A stretch of DNA of 64,000 bases from positions 1,488,001-1,552,000 of the forward strand of contig NZ_QYUN01000002.1 in assembly GCF_003590875.1 (NCBI RefSeq). The letters run 5' to 3'. Below the pieces are notes generated by a model, which was not told where the DNA came from, ran no database searches, and was given only the letters and a program-made list of their open reading frames with translations. The position numbers were made by a program, and so were the translations under genes. Within the stretch, counting starts at the first letter, position 1. Each line of letters begins with the position of its first letter. Shown here in pieces: positions 45,973 through 58,524 of this stretch. Source of the DNA: Noviherbaspirillum cavernae. GTDB lineage: Bacteria > Pseudomonadota > Gammaproteobacteria > Burkholderiales > Burkholderiaceae_D.

Positions 45973-47031
45973 GTGATTCTTGTTACAGGTGGTGCCGGCT
46001 TTATAGGCGGAAATTTTGTCCTGGATTGGCTGAAGGAGAATGACGAAAAAATCGTCAATCTCGACAAGCTGACATATGCCGGCAATCTGGACACGCTCAC
46101 ACGCCTTCAGGACGATCCGCGGCACATCTTCGTGAAAGGCGACATAGGTGATCGCGGCCTTGTGAGTGACCTTCTTGGAAAATATCGGCCCCGCGCGGTG
46201 CTCAATTTTGCGGCCGAGTCACATGTGGATCGTTCCATTCATGGTCCTGGCGAATTCATTCAGACCAACGTGCTGGGGACATTTCATCTTCTGGAGGCTG
46301 TGCGCGCTTACTGGTCGGGGCTGAGTGACGTCGATCGGGCGGCATTCCGGCTTCTGCACGTGTCGACCGATGAGGTGTATGGCACGTTGAAACCCGGTGC
46401 TCCCGCCTTCAGTGAATCGCATCCCTATGAGCCGAATAGCCCATATAGCGCCAGCAAGGCGGCGAGCGATCATCTGGTGCGCGCCTGGCATCATACGTAC
46501 GGACTGCCCGTTCTCACCACCAACTGCAGCAACAATTACGGACCATATCACTTCCCGGAAAAGTTGATTCCGCTTTGCATCTTGAATGCGCTTGCCGGCA
46601 AATCCCTGCCGATCTATGGCGACGGACAGCAGATTCGAGACTGGCTTTACGTAACAGACCATTGCGCCGCCATACGCCGCGTTCTGGATGCCGGTGCCGT
46701 CGGAGAGACCTACAACATCGGCGGTTGGAACGAGAAAACCAATCTCGAAGTCGTGCGTACGATATGCACAATTCTGGACGAAATCAGGCCGCGTGCGGAT
46801 GGCAAGTCCCATGAGATGCAGATCACCTTCATCCAGGATCGCCCGGGCCATGATCGGCGGTATGCGATTGATGCAAGCAAGATTCAACGAGAGCTTTCCT
46901 GGAAGCCCACGGAGACGTTCGAGAGTGGCATCCGAAAAACCGTCGAATGGTACTTGGCGAATGCAGGCTGGGTAAAGAACGTTACCAGCGGAGCTTATCG
47001 CGAATGGGTTGAAAAACAATACGGAATTTAA
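45973..47031 (+). CDS. rfbB: dTDP-glucose 4,6-dehydratase (intact copy)
   Basis: 352 aa, extended short-chain dehydrogenase; second step of dTDP-rhamnose synthesis. [12 protein letters not shown] binds NAD; the active site shows STDEVYG (Asp-Glu pair) and [12 protein letters not shown] (Tyr-Lys); [17 protein letters not shown] is diagnostic. It starts with GTG at 45973 after GAAGAAGG. Its usual partner rfbD is not next to it but at 58.8 kb; a second, gutted rfbB lies there. The product also serves dTDP-4-amino-sugar routes. Confidence 0.96.
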   Translation: MILVTGGAGFIGGNFVLDWLKENDEKIVNLDKLTYAGNLDTLTRLQDDPRHIFVKGDIGDRGLVSDLLGKYRPRAVLNFAAESHVDRSIHGPGEFIQTNVLGTFHLLEAVRAYWSGLSDVDRAAFRLLHVSTDEVYGTLKPGAPAFSESHPYEPNSPYSASKAASDHLVRAWHHTYGLPVLTTNCSNNYGPYHFPEKLIPLCILNALAGKSLPIYGDGQQIRDWLYVTDHCAAIRRVLDAGAVGETYNIGGWNEKTNLEVVRTICTILDEIRPRADGKSHEMQITFIQDRPGHDRRYAIDASKIQRELSWKPTETFESGIRKTVEWYLANAGWVKNVTSGAYREWVEKQYGI

Positions 47032-47161
47032 TCAGCATGCGGGGCGGTTCAATCGACTACCTTCACGGTACTGATGAATTTGAATGTTAAAACGCGTCTC
47101 GAGAAAGTCATGCGCGCTCGTTCCCTGATTATCAATTCCAGATATCGAATCTGACTGAGCG

Positions 47162-47180
47162 CAATGGGGCAACCCCATTG
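47162..47180 (+). other. Hairpin between rfbB and rfbA
   Basis: CAATGGGG and CCCCATTG pair over 8 bp with a CAA loop. No T run follows. The 273-base gap between rfbB and rfbA holds nothing else I can support. Confidence 0.4.
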
Positions 47181-47304
47181 TCCCGCTATCCTGCTGTTGC
47201 TTGCCGTTTGACGAACGCACGTCGACTCTCCGCTCTTCTTTGCGTGCGCTGGCGTATTACCGGTTGGAGTTAGTTGTCCCACACACTCACTGGCAGGTCC
47301 GACT

Positions 47305-48195
47305 ATGGCAAATCGAGACAATATCCGACGCAAAGGCATTATTCTCGCCGGCGGTTCCGGCACTCGCCTGTATCCTGTTACGCGCACCGTATCAAAGCAG
47401 TTGATGCCGGTGTATGACAAACCCATGATTTACTATCCGCTTTCGACGCTGATGCTGTCAGGGATCCGCGACATTCTCGTGATCTCCACGCCGGAAGACA
47501 CGCCACGATTCGAGAATCTATTGGAGGATGGTGAGCAGTGGGGCATAAGCATTCAGTACGCAGTTCAACCCCATCCCGATGGACTGGCGCAGGCATTCAT
47601 CATCGGTCGGGATTTTCTCGCCGGTCATCCGAGCGCGCTTGTCCTTGGTGACAACATCTTCTATGGACATGAGCTGTCCAACAAGCTCAAACGGATCAAT
47701 GCGCAGATTGGCGGCGCGAGCATATTTGCATACCATGTGCATGATCCGGAACGTTACGGCGTGGTGACCTTCGATGCGCATTGTCGAGCTTCGTCCATTG
47801 AAGAGAAGCCTGTCGCCCCGCGTTCCAATTACGCGGTCACAGGATTGTATTTCTACGACAACCAGGTGTGTGACATCGCTGCCAGCATTCAGCCATCGGA
47901 ACGTGGTGAACTGGAAATCACGACAGTCAACAAGATCTATATGGAACTCGGACAGTTGAATGTCGAAATTCTGGGGCGGGGTGTGGCATGGCTTGATACG
48001 GGAACACATGAGTCGCTGCTGGATGCGGCACAGTTCATCGCAACGCTGCAAAGTCGCCAAGGACTGATGGTGGCCTGTCCAGAGGAAATCGCTTATCGCC
48101 AGCGATGGATTACCGCGGATGAGGTGGAGCGCCTTGCCGATCCGCTGGTGAAAAATGGCTATGGCAAATACTTGTTGCAGATGTTGAAGCAGTAA
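47305..48195 (+). CDS. rfbA: Glucose-1-phosphate thymidylyltransferase (intact copy)
   Basis: 296 aa; makes dTDP-glucose from glucose-1-phosphate and dTTP. The pyrophosphorylase signature [16 protein letters not shown] is followed by [22 protein letters not shown] and [15 protein letters not shown]; the C-terminus ends [17 protein letters not shown]. There is a short polar N-terminal extension of about 8 residues. A decayed second copy sits between rfbD and rfbC at 59.7 kb. Confidence 0.96.
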   Translation: MANRDNIRRKGIILAGGSGTRLYPVTRTVSKQLMPVYDKPMIYYPLSTLMLSGIRDILVISTPEDTPRFENLLEDGEQWGISIQYAVQPHPDGLAQAFIIGRDFLAGHPSALVLGDNIFYGHELSNKLKRINAQIGGASIFAYHVHDPERYGVVTFDAHCRASSIEEKPVAPRSNYAVTGLYFYDNQVCDIAASIQPSERGELEITTVNKIYMELGQLNVEILGRGVAWLDTGTHESLLDAAQFIATLQSRQGLMVACPEEIAYRQRWITADEVERLADPLVKNGYGKYLLQMLKQ

Positions 48196-48658
48196 GACCC
48201 TGTTTCGTCTTCTTGTTTCAAGATGGAGAGCGGATCGGCCAATCTGGATGCATGGGTGCGAGTGCCGCACCAACACCGGTCGATGCATTCGTAAATACCT
48301 CTTTGTCCCGTTGGTAAAGCCATGCACGATGGCACCACAAAATATCGGCGCCTCAACACTCATGCGCAACGATATGCAGCGGGCTGATTCTTATAGCGGC
48401 TTGATGAAGTCGTTGGTATCCGGAAAACACAACCAAGCTCACCTGGTTCATAAGGCTGGAAGACATATCCATAAAGGGGAGGTCGCTACTTTTTTCAGAT
48501 CCTTCAGTGCTGTGCAATTGCAATTCGCCCTCTCCATGCCCATGGGATTGGGGAAAAAACCAAGCGCACTCTGTATTCCTCCGTGCAGAGGGCATTGATG
48601 ATGCCAAACACCTTCATTTATGACCGTGAAATTGCGGCGAACCTGTATCGATCCAGTT
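48196..48658 (+). other. Intergenic region rfbA-wbqC
   Basis: 463 bases. One open frame (48248-48598) has no family resemblance and poor composition. GGGATTGGGGAAA-type purine-rich tracts occur, but no promoter, repeat or gene remnant that I can support. Confidence 0.4.
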
Positions 48659-49402
48659 ATGGCTAAAAAGATCGCAATAATGCAGCCGTATTTTTTTCCC
48701 TATCTAGGCTATTTCCAGATGATAGCGGCTGCCGATGTCTTTGTTCTCTACGATGACATCCAGTTTATTAGTCGAGGTTGGATCAATAGAAACAAGATTC
48801 TCATTAACGGCGACGGGATGTTCATCACCTTGCCGGTAAAAAATGACAATCACACATTGAAGATTCATGAGCGATACTTTTCCGATGACTTTCCGCGTGA
48901 AATCGAGAAGATATTAAGAGGTATCTACCTTTCATATGCGCGTGCACCGTACTTCCGTGAAGTATTTCCTGTTCTTGAATCCATCATTAAATTTCCCCAA
49001 CAAAACGTATCGTTGTATATCGAAAATTCGATTAGAACGATTTGCAATTATTTGGATATCTCCACAGAAATATTGGTTTCATCCAGGCTGGGTATAGGTA
49101 ATGACCTGCATGGAAAACAGCGGGTGCTGAAGATCATAAAGGAGCTAGGCGGTGGAATCTCGATCAATCCGATCGGAGGGGTAGACCTGTACAGTTGCGA
49201 GGAATTTCTGCAGCACGGAGTAACGCTGAAATTCATCAAAATGCATGATATCTGTTACCGGCAATATGGAAATCGCTTTGTGCCCCGTTTATCGATCATT
49301 GATGTACTGATGTTTAACAAGATTCCGGAAGTGCATCAGAAATTGTTGCGATATTCACTGGAGGACAATTGCGGCAATCCAGTCTATGACGTTCTGAATT
49401 GA
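48659..49402 (+). CDS. WbqC-like family protein, copy 2
   Basis: 247 aa. KKIAIMQPYFFPYLGYFQMI, SRGWINRNKILING and NPIGGVDLYSCEEF correspond position by position to copy 1 at 37869; the two are clearly paralogues, roughly half identical by eye. The ATG at 48659 matches the family start; the frame is open for 13 more codons. Two such proteins in one locus suggest two related substrates or a duplication followed by divergence. Confidence 0.9.
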   Translation: MAKKIAIMQPYFFPYLGYFQMIAAADVFVLYDDIQFISRGWINRNKILINGDGMFITLPVKNDNHTLKIHERYFSDDFPREIEKILRGIYLSYARAPYFREVFPVLESIIKFPQQNVSLYIENSIRTICNYLDISTEILVSSRLGIGNDLHGKQRVLKIIKELGGGISINPIGGVDLYSCEEFLQHGVTLKFIKMHDICYRQYGNRFVPRLSIIDVLMFNKIPEVHQKLLRYSLEDNCGNPVYDVLN

Positions 49403-49775
49403 GCTGCTCCTGGTAGCCTGGGCACTGAGAAGTGGCGTCGCCAGGCGTTCAGACGCCGCAACGCTACGCTTCTTGACCCGCTGATACAAACTGTACGTCC
49501 CCCAAACCTGCTGTTCCCACGACCGGATGAATGCATTCGGTCACCTGCCTTGACCACTCCGGTCTTGAATTCCTCGCTGTGCCACTTCGGCACATAAACC
49601 GTCCCATCGCCAAACCGCAATGCTCGGACGGGTCTGCGAAATCAAGCGCGGTTCAAGTGTCAAGTATTCATGAAAGCTCGATCTTTGGAGTCGATTGACC
49701 TTTCGCATCTGATGGATTTTTCTGAATTCTTTGAAGATCTTCAATCGAACTGCCAAGCGTGCAAGAGAAACCCAT
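49403..49775. other. Intergenic region with unclear remnant
   Basis: 373 bases. On the minus strand a frame (49620 down to 49384) begins with GDGTVYVPKWHSEEFKTGVV, faintly like the N-terminus of a transposase-associated protein, then turns to Arg/Ser-rich sequence. It is too short and too weak to name. Confidence 0.3.
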
Positions 49776-50918
49776 ATGAAAATCAAAGCGGCATTTATTG
49801 GTGCAGTTGGAGTTCCGAACAACTATGGCGGCTTTGAGATGTTTCTGGATTCCTGCTCGCCGACGTTCGTTCGGATATTCGATGAAGTCATGGTCACCTG
49901 CGACAGAACAAGATATGAAAATCGGGATCGCTACTGGCAGGGTGTTCGCCGGATTTTCATCCCGGTGCGGGCCAACGGGGTGCTGTCGATATTGCACGAT
50001 CTGCTCGCTTTTCTCGCTGTATTCTGGCGATCGAATGTGGTGATCGTTCTGGGCGTTTCAGGGGGAGTATTCTTTCCCTTGTTCAGGCTGCTTTGTTCAG
50101 TGACGGGAAAAAAGCTGATTGTCAATGTTGACGGAATAGAGTGGCGGCGCGAAAAATATTCCGTGGCAAAGCGCACTTTTCTCTTTATCTCCGATCGACT
50201 CGCCCAGATCTTTGCTCACCGTGTGGTGATTGACAATGAGGCGTTGCGACAATTTTTAACAAGGTCCGCGCAAGGAAAGACATGTCATATCGCGTATCCA
50301 GGCGATCATGTGATCAGAACGGCGGATAGTCCAGACAGTAGTATTGGGGGTACTCCGCGATGCCTGACTATATGCCGCATCGAGCCCGAGAACAATTGTC
50401 ATCTGCTGATAGAAGCATTCGCGAAAGCCAGGCAGGGTAACTATATCTTTGTCGGAAACTGGGAAGCGTCCCGCTATGGACGCGAACTAAGATCTCTATA
50501 TCGGGATTGTCCCGGACTGGAGATGCGAGATCCTACGTACAACAAGGCAGAACTGGCATCCTTGAGAGAAAGCTGCGATCTTTATCTTCACGGCCATAGC
50601 GTAGGAGGAACCAATCCGTCTTTGGTCGAAATGCTTTTTTACGACTGCCGCATTCTCGCATTCGATTGCGCATTCAATCGGTGTACCGGTGCGGATGCAT
50701 TGGATTACTTCCGCGATGAATCTGAACTTGTCGCGCATCTTCATTCGATTGAAGAGTATGCGTGTGTGAATCGAGCAGAGATTCGCAGCCGATATACGGT
50801 CGAAGGGATCTCTTCCGCGTACGCCAAAATGATCAGCGGAATGTTCCTTTCAAAAGACGTTGATATTCGGTCGCAATCACTGCCACGAAGCCGTGAGTCT
50901 GACCAAAGCGCGCAATAG
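49776..50918 (+). CDS. DUF1972/GT4 glycosyltransferase, probable rhamnosyltransferase
   Basis: 380 aa. The N-terminal DUF1972 part reads IGAVGVPNNYGGFEMFLD and VNVDGIEWRREKYS; the C-terminal GT-B half has CRIEPENNCHLLIEAF and HGHSVGGTNPSLVEML. This architecture is shared with Cps2T/WchF and WsaF-type rhamnosyltransferases, which fits the dTDP-rhamnose genes flanking it. The ATG at 49776 follows AGAGAAA. Confidence 0.9.
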   Translation: MKIKAAFIGAVGVPNNYGGFEMFLDSCSPTFVRIFDEVMVTCDRTRYENRDRYWQGVRRIFIPVRANGVLSILHDLLAFLAVFWRSNVVIVLGVSGGVFFPLFRLLCSVTGKKLIVNVDGIEWRREKYSVAKRTFLFISDRLAQIFAHRVVIDNEALRQFLTRSAQGKTCHIAYPGDHVIRTADSPDSSIGGTPRCLTICRIEPENNCHLLIEAFAKARQGNYIFVGNWEASRYGRELRSLYRDCPGLEMRDPTYNKAELASLRESCDLYLHGHSVGGTNPSLVEMLFYDCRILAFDCAFNRCTGADALDYFRDESELVAHLHSIEEYACVNRAEIRSRYTVEGISSAYAKMISGMFLSKDVDIRSQSLPRSRESDQSAQ

Positions 50919-51164
50919 AGGGCACTATTGGTCGTCTGGTATCCGCGACTGTGCATGTACGGCTCGTTGCCCCGCATGCATCGCTTTTTCGGATTTATCA
51001 GGGCAGCGAGTCCACTGCATTTGGATGACATCGTTTGAGGTCGCTGTTGCTGAATATTTTTCTTCGGCCCCATGTTGGAATGGCAAAGGATGGGACGAGC
51101 GATGCAGTATGTCGGCGACAGTGAATGCCACTTGCCAGGCGCTGCGAAATCCGGCATCAAGGCG

Positions 51165-51794
51165 ATGCAGAACAGTCGAAACAATTCTGGAAACGGCAAT
51201 CCGTCCCAAACAAGGCTTTTTCAAATTGTGCTGTCGTCTGTGGCGATAGTATTGTTTTCATGCTTCGTGCTCGTTTCTCCCTATTTGCTTCAACTTCCGG
51301 CAAGTGTGCCTGCGGAAGCCGATGCAATCGTCATTCTCGGTGGCGGGAAAGGGGACAGGGTTGCAAAATCCCTGGATTTGTACCGTGCGGGCTATGCAAG
51401 GAATCTGGTACTGACGGGCACCAAGCCCTCTCGCGTGACGAGCCATCAAGACGTTCCTGATTCCCGTACTGAATTTCTGGTCAATCGGCAAGTGCCGTCG
51501 GAAGATATCTCATATCTATTCCCGTCCGAGAATAGCTGGGAAGAAGCTCATTCCGCTCTGAGAATGATGCAGCAACTCGGTTGGGAGAAAGTGATTGTGG
51601 TCAGCGATCCGCCTCATATGCTCCGGCTGTCTTATGTCTGGGGAAAAGCATTCCGCGACTATCCAAAGCATTTCACTCTGGTTGCTACTGAACCGACGTG
51701 GTGGAGCCCATTGACATGGTGGGGAAATAGAACCAGTTTTGCCTTCGTGTTCAGTGAGATTTTGAAGTTGGGCTATTACGTCGTTGCATATTAA
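51165..51794 (+). CDS. DUF218 (YdcF/SanA-type) membrane-anchored protein
   Basis: About 210 aa. One membrane helix (IVLSSVAIVLFSCFVLVSPYL) anchors a DUF218 domain: ADAIVILGGGKGDRVAKSLDLY, LVLTGTKPS, EEAHSALRMMQQLGWEKVIVVSD and PHMLRLSYV (short parts quoted). Such proteins lie in cell-envelope and polysaccharide loci; the role is not settled. The frame is open from 51072, so the start is uncertain; 51165 places the helix near the N-terminus. Confidence 0.85.
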   Translation: MQNSRNNSGNGNPSQTRLFQIVLSSVAIVLFSCFVLVSPYLLQLPASVPAEADAIVILGGGKGDRVAKSLDLYRAGYARNLVLTGTKPSRVTSHQDVPDSRTEFLVNRQVPSEDISYLFPSENSWEEAHSALRMMQQLGWEKVIVVSDPPHMLRLSYVWGKAFRDYPKHFTLVATEPTWWSPLTWWGNRTSFAFVFSEILKLGYYVVAY

Positions 51795-51984
51795 GAGCGT
51801 CTAACAAAATGATTCTGAGGGTGTTGCGCCGCCTTGCCGTACAGTCGTACTGTCTGCGGCGATGCCCTTGCAGGGCGCGCACTGGCTTGCATGCCAGTGC
51901 CGTTTCGCAGGCGGGCAGCAGGCTGCCCGAATTCCCTTCTCAACCCTGCTCAGAACCGCTTCGCTTCATTTTGTTAGACGCTCT
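51794..51984. mobile_element. MITE-like element, 191 bp
   Basis: Perfect 19-base terminal inverted repeats, AGAGCGTCTAACAAAATGA at 51794-51812 and its complement at 51966-51984. The inside has nested inverted repeats (GTACAG/GTACTG-like, GCACTGGC/GCCAGTGC) and no open frame of note. It starts at the second A of the DUF218 gene's TAA stop and so contributes only downstream sequence. No transposase is in the window; any target duplication is unclear. Confidence 0.7.
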
Positions 51985-52175
51985 AAGTTTGAAATCAACG
52001 CTTCGCGGTGCTGAATGCGGCGAGGGATTGATTGCCAGCTATAGCGGCATGTGGGTGTTCCGGTTGCCGCGTCGATTATTGTGTTCAATAGCTTCTGCCT
52101 GCCAAACCAGGCGATATGACTTTCGCAGTAGTGTGATCGCTCTCGCGGTCATGCCTGGCTTGGCGGCGTTAACGT
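51985..52175. other. Spacer after the MITE-like element
   Basis: No gene or clear signal seen; it separates the + polysaccharide genes from the minus-strand paralogue cluster. Confidence 0.4.
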
Positions 52176-53045
52176 TTATCGAGGGGTCAACGTTGATTCG
52201 TTCTCGAGGTAGTCGCTGATCTCGGCGCTGGTGGTGAGGGTATGGGACGTGAATGTCTGCCAGTCGTTGGTGGCGAACTTGAAGCGGCCGATCGCAAAGT
52301 CAACATTGGAGCCCGAGCCGTTCCATGTCTGGGTGGCGTTGCGCCAGATATCGCCACCGGAGTTGACCAGCAGCCGTGCCGAGGCGCGGTCGTCGGACTT
52401 GGCGGCATCGTCCACGATCAGGCGCGCTTCCAGTCGCGAGACGATTTCCTGGGCGCCGAACGCGACCGGGAACCGCTTGGCGGTGTAGAAGTGGAAGGAG
52501 CCGCCGGCATCGGGCAATCTGACGGAGATGCCGTCGGTGCCGTGCTTGCGCACATTGGCGGGGGCGGTGGTGTTGGTCTGGTAGTTGGTATAGAGGGTAC
52601 CGACGACCTGGGAATCGGTGGTGTTGTAGGCGACGCGCGACCAGGTGCCGTTGCGCTTGATGTCGAGGATCACCTTGCGGATCTGCACGCGCACGTTGCG
52701 GGCCGGGCTGCCGGTGGTGGCGGTGGCGGCAACGCCCCACGGCACGAAGTTGGGATCAGGGTGATCAGACGGAAAATCGACGCCAAAATTCAGTTCCGGA
52801 CCCGAACCCCATTTCCATGCCGGATTGACGCCGTTGGCGTACGCCTCGTGCGGCTTGGTCATGTCATCCGACAGCTGCTGTGCAGACAGTGCGTCAATTT
52901 GCGTTGATTGGGCACTGCTGACGCTCCCATAGGCTGACAGTGCCAGCGCCATGAAAAGCAAGCCAGGTGAATGCCTATTGCAAACTGCATTCTGAATATC
53001 CTTGAATGACCTCTTCGATCGCGGCTGAATACGCATTGTAAGCAT
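52176..53045 (-). CDS. Exported paralogue 1 (divergent copy, no linker)
   Basis: About 289 aa from the ATG at 53045 (53036 is an alternative). It has a Sec signal peptide (LLFMALALSAYGSVSSAQ), then directly the shared C-terminal domain: [40 protein letters not shown], then [14 protein letters not shown] and [17 protein letters not shown]. It lacks a lipobox and has no Pro-rich linker, and differs from the other three copies at many positions. It is the most diverged member. I do not recognise the domain; all four lie inside the polysaccharide locus, so binding or processing of the polymer is a reasonable guess only. Confidence 0.75.
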   Translation of the reverse strand: MLTMRIQPRSKRSFKDIQNAVCNRHSPGLLFMALALSAYGSVSSAQSTQIDALSAQQLSDDMTKPHEAYANGVNPAWKWGSGPELNFGVDFPSDHPDPNFVPWGVAATATTGSPARNVRVQIRKVILDIKRNGTWSRVAYNTTDSQVVGTLYTNYQTNTTAPANVRKHGTDGISVRLPDAGGSFHFYTAKRFPVAFGAQEIVSRLEARLIVDDAAKSDDRASARLLVNSGGDIWRNATQTWNGSGSNVDFAIGRFKFATNDWQTFTSHTLTTSAEISDYLENESTLTPR

Positions 53046-53391
53046 GGGCGAAATTCGCTTTTCCGAAATTAACTTTATCCAGGGGTTACCGTGATGTCTT
53101 CGTATTGCGTTAGAGCGGTTGAAAGAGCGCGTCTGGCGTTGTTGCATCGACTTGCCTTGCTACGCGTACTGCCTACGCCGGCGTTGCTCTAGCCAGAGAA
53201 TGCATCCTCATTCTGTCAGGAACTCTTGGACTGATAGCTGCCTCAACGTTTGACCGGCTGGCAAACCGCATCTGATTCGACGAGGCATTTCACAAAAATT
53301 ACCACAATCCTTGGAGATCAAATTGAGGTATGTCATCCCATCATCCCTTGGAGGATAAGGAATGAGGGAATGCAGAGACGCTTGCTGATGT
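53046..53391. repeat. Spacer with possible decayed MITE-like sequence
   Basis: 346 bases between paralogues 1 and 2. Around 53107-53195, GAGCGCGTCTGGCG, CTTGCCTTGCTACGCGTACTG and CTACGCCGGCG (short parts) echo the interior of the element at 51794-51984, with GAGC/GCTC ends, but without clean inverted repeats. The promoter of paralogue 1 should lie here. Confidence 0.3.
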
Positions 53392-54495
<1,104 letters not shown>

Positions 54496-54660
54496 GTTTT
54501 TGCCTTCATAAGGAACAATGGAATCGCCCGAGGCGAAAAGCATCCCGCTTCCAAACACGAATATTGCAGTCAGGCTCCGTGACCAGATGCAGCTGCAAAC
54601 CGCTGCTGCATCTAGACGTCAGATTGAATGACGATGGAAAGCGGGGATGTTCGCTAATGT
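54496..54660 (-). promoter_or_regulatory. Promoter/spacer of paralogue 2, duplicated
   Basis: Closely similar to 55585-55750: CATCCCGCTTCCAAACACGA and TTGCAGTCAGGCTCCGTG (parts) occur in both. It holds an imperfect version of the GATGCAGC/GCTGCATC hairpin at 54581-54617. The duplication unit therefore includes the control region as well as the gene. Confidence 0.6.
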
Positions 54661-55584
54661 TTACCGAGGGCTCAGTGCCGACTCCCTGGCGAGGTAGTCG
54701 TTGATCTCGGCGCTGTTGGTGAGGGTATGGGAGGTGAATGTCTGCCAGTCGTTGGAGGCGAACTTGAAGCGGCCGATGGCGGATTCGACGTTGGAGCCCG
54801 AGCCGTTCCATGTCTGGGTGGCGCTGCGCCAGATGTCGCCGCCGGAGTTGACCAGCAGTCGAGCCGAGGCGCGGTCGTCGGGTTTGGCGGCATCGTCCAC
54901 GATCAGGCGCGCCTCCAGCCGCGTGATGATCTCCTGGGCGCCGAACGCGACCGGGATGCGGTTGGCGGTGTAAAAGTGGAAGGAGCCGCCGGTATCGGGC
55001 AATCTGACGGAGATGCCGTCGGCGCCGTGCTTGCGCACATTGGCGGGGGCGGTGGTGTTGGTCTGGTAGTTGGTGTAGAGGGTGCCGACGACCTGGGAAT
55101 CGGTGGTGTTGTAGGCGACGCGCGACCAGGTGCCGTTGCGCTTGATGTCGAGGATCACCTTGCGGATCTGCACGCGCACGTTGCGGGCCGGGCTGCCGGT
55201 GGTGGCGGTGGCGGCAACGCCCCACGGCACGAAGTGGGGAGAGGGGTAGTCGGACGGGAAGTTGACGCCGTTCGTCAGGATCGGACCGGAGCCCCATCCC
55301 CATGCCGGATTGACGCCATGGGCGTACGCCTCGTGCGACTTGGCCATGTCATCCGACAACTGCTGTGCAGACAGGCCGGACGCCGGTGCTGGAGTCGGGG
55401 TCGGAGTCGGAGTCGGAGTCGGAGTCGGCGCCTCAGTATCAACTTGTGTGCTTGTGTCGGTTTGTGCGTCTTGAATGCCAGCTTGTTGATCGGTTTGTGC
55501 GGTCGAATCACTACCGCCCCCGCCGCAAGCGGAAAGTGTCAAAGCCAATAGCAAGGCGGGAATACAAGGTTTTTGTTTCATCAT
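54661..55584 (-). CDS. Lipoprotein paralogue 3 with short linker
   Basis: 307 aa. The same lipoprotein signal as paralogue 2 (one change, PC for PY) and the same Gln/Thr/Asp spacer, but the linker is only about 16 residues of TP repeats before the shared domain. Within the domain it differs from paralogues 2 and 4 at a few positions (NDWQTF for NDWRTF, TLTNSAE for TLTTSAE). The short tract suggests loss, or lack of expansion, of hexamers. Unknown function; exported, lipid-anchored. Confidence 0.85.
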   Translation of the reverse strand: MMKQKPCIPALLLALTLSACGGGGSDSTAQTDQQAGIQDAQTDTSTQVDTEAPTPTPTPTPTPTPAPASGLSAQQLSDDMAKSHEAYAHGVNPAWGWGSGPILTNGVNFPSDYPSPHFVPWGVAATATTGSPARNVRVQIRKVILDIKRNGTWSRVAYNTTDSQVVGTLYTNYQTNTTAPANVRKHGADGISVRLPDTGGSFHFYTANRIPVAFGAQEIITRLEARLIVDDAAKPDDRASARLLVNSGGDIWRSATQTWNGSGSNVESAIGRFKFASNDWQTFTSHTLTNSAEINDYLARESALSPR

Positions 55585-55670
55585 GTTTTTGCCTTCATAA
55601 GGAACAATGGAATCGCCCCGAGGCGAAAGGCATCCCGCTTCCAAACACGAAGATTGCAGTCAGGCTCCGT

Positions 55671-55707
55671 GTCCAGATGCAGCTGCAAACTGCTGCTGCA
55701 TCTGGAC
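55671..55707. other. 13-bp perfect hairpin between paralogues 4 and 3
   Basis: GTCCAGATGCAGC (55671-55683) and GCTGCATCTGGAC (55695-55707) with an 11-base loop, between the stop of paralogue 4 and the start of paralogue 3. It could terminate or stabilise the paralogue 4 transcript or act in the paralogue 3 leader; an imperfect copy lies at 54581-54617. Confidence 0.6.
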
Positions 55708-55750
55708 GTCAGATTGAATGACGATGGAAAGCGAAGACGCTTGCTGATGT

Positions 55751-57487
<1,737 letters not shown>

Positions 57488-58524
57488 GATGATGACCTTT
57501 CTAAAATTTTGCGTGTGACGATCCAGCCGCCTCGATCTACGAGGCAGAAGACATCGGGTGTTACAAGGAGCGGGATTGGCGACGTTGCTTATGCAGCGCA
57601 GTCAGAGAAGGGTGGGTGATGCAGAAGATCCACGCATCGTCTGCGATACGAAAACCGTTTCGGATTTCGCTGGATGGAAATCAGTGAGGCACCATTGCCC
57701 GCGATCCGGATTCTCCCGGGCGGTAGATTGAGGCTCGCAAGCACGTGCACTTTGTTATCGAGAGGCTTGCGATTCATACGTTGCGGCATCACGGCATGTT
57801 CCACATGGCAGCTACTGCCAATGGTCGATGCTTGTTCTGCTGGCAGGTAACGCATCGAAATCGATAATGATTTGCAGTGATTCATGGTTTCTAATTAGCC
57901 AGTAACTTATCCGGTGGATGCGAAAACGCCGACGGCAAGATCAGTGTTTTTCAGGCAAAAGCTCCCCCGCGATAGATTGAATCTATCGTTTGTCATTTCT
58001 GAAATTCAGGAATCAACTCAGGAGACAGGCATTTCAAGCAAGCCGGAAATGCAAGGGGTGGTTAATAACTTATAGGCAGTTGAAATAAACAAGATTCCAG
58101 TACATGAAAATCAAAAAGGCCATACCAAAAAGAATGGCCAAATTGACTGTTGTGTCGCGAGGAAATATTACGTACCGTCAAGTGTTTTCGCAACGAAATT
58201 TATACGAACCTGCCCCTTTATATTTTTTATTTTGGGCGGAACTTGAGGGAAAAAAAAAGTTCCCACTTTCCATTGCCTTCTCGGCATTGGAATGAAAATT
58301 ATTTCGTATTGAGATGGACAATTACTCACTAAACAGGAACGAAAAGTGAGGCTTTTCAAAGTTTCGATGCCAAACCGTTTTTTGCATTTATCCAAGTTGC
58401 AGGAACGTGGCTGCGCTTCTTTATCGAGTTGCGATGTCAGCACAGCAGATTGGCGGTACTGAGTTCATTTACATCACGGGTTGAATGGAATCTAGACATC
58501 GCAAAAATGAATTTTCTAACTCAA
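57488..58524. other. Long spacer before the old rml operon
   Basis: About 1 kb. One minus frame (57885 to 57589, 98 aa, MNHCKSLSISMRYLPAEQAS onward) could be a small gene but lacks a ribosome binding site and a family. A 9-bp perfect palindrome CGATAGATT-G-AATCTATCG lies at 57970-57988. The stretch 58080-58430 is A+T-rich with no credible gene. The promoter of paralogue 4 lies near 57500 and that of the rml genes probably in the A+T-rich part. Confidence 0.45.

Noticed and set aside
47032..47304. Searched for an rfbD remnant between intact rfbB and rfbA
   Set aside because: No ATGA-coupled start and no RfbD-like peptide at either end; only a small hairpin.
48248..48598. 116-codon frame between rfbA and wbqC
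   Set aside because: No ribosome binding site, no motif, Cys/Arg/His-rich composition unlike the neighbours.
49384..49620. Minus-strand frame with a faint transposase-like start
   Set aside because: Similarity is limited to about 15 residues and then breaks down; no inverted repeats around it.
57719..57726. Second ops-like site GGCGGTAG
   Set aside because: Only the 8-base core matches and is followed by ATTG; about two such 8-mers are expected by chance in this window.
58104..58295. 63-codon + frame in the A+T-rich spacer
   Set aside because: Lys-rich product without motif or ribosome binding site in a low-complexity stretch.
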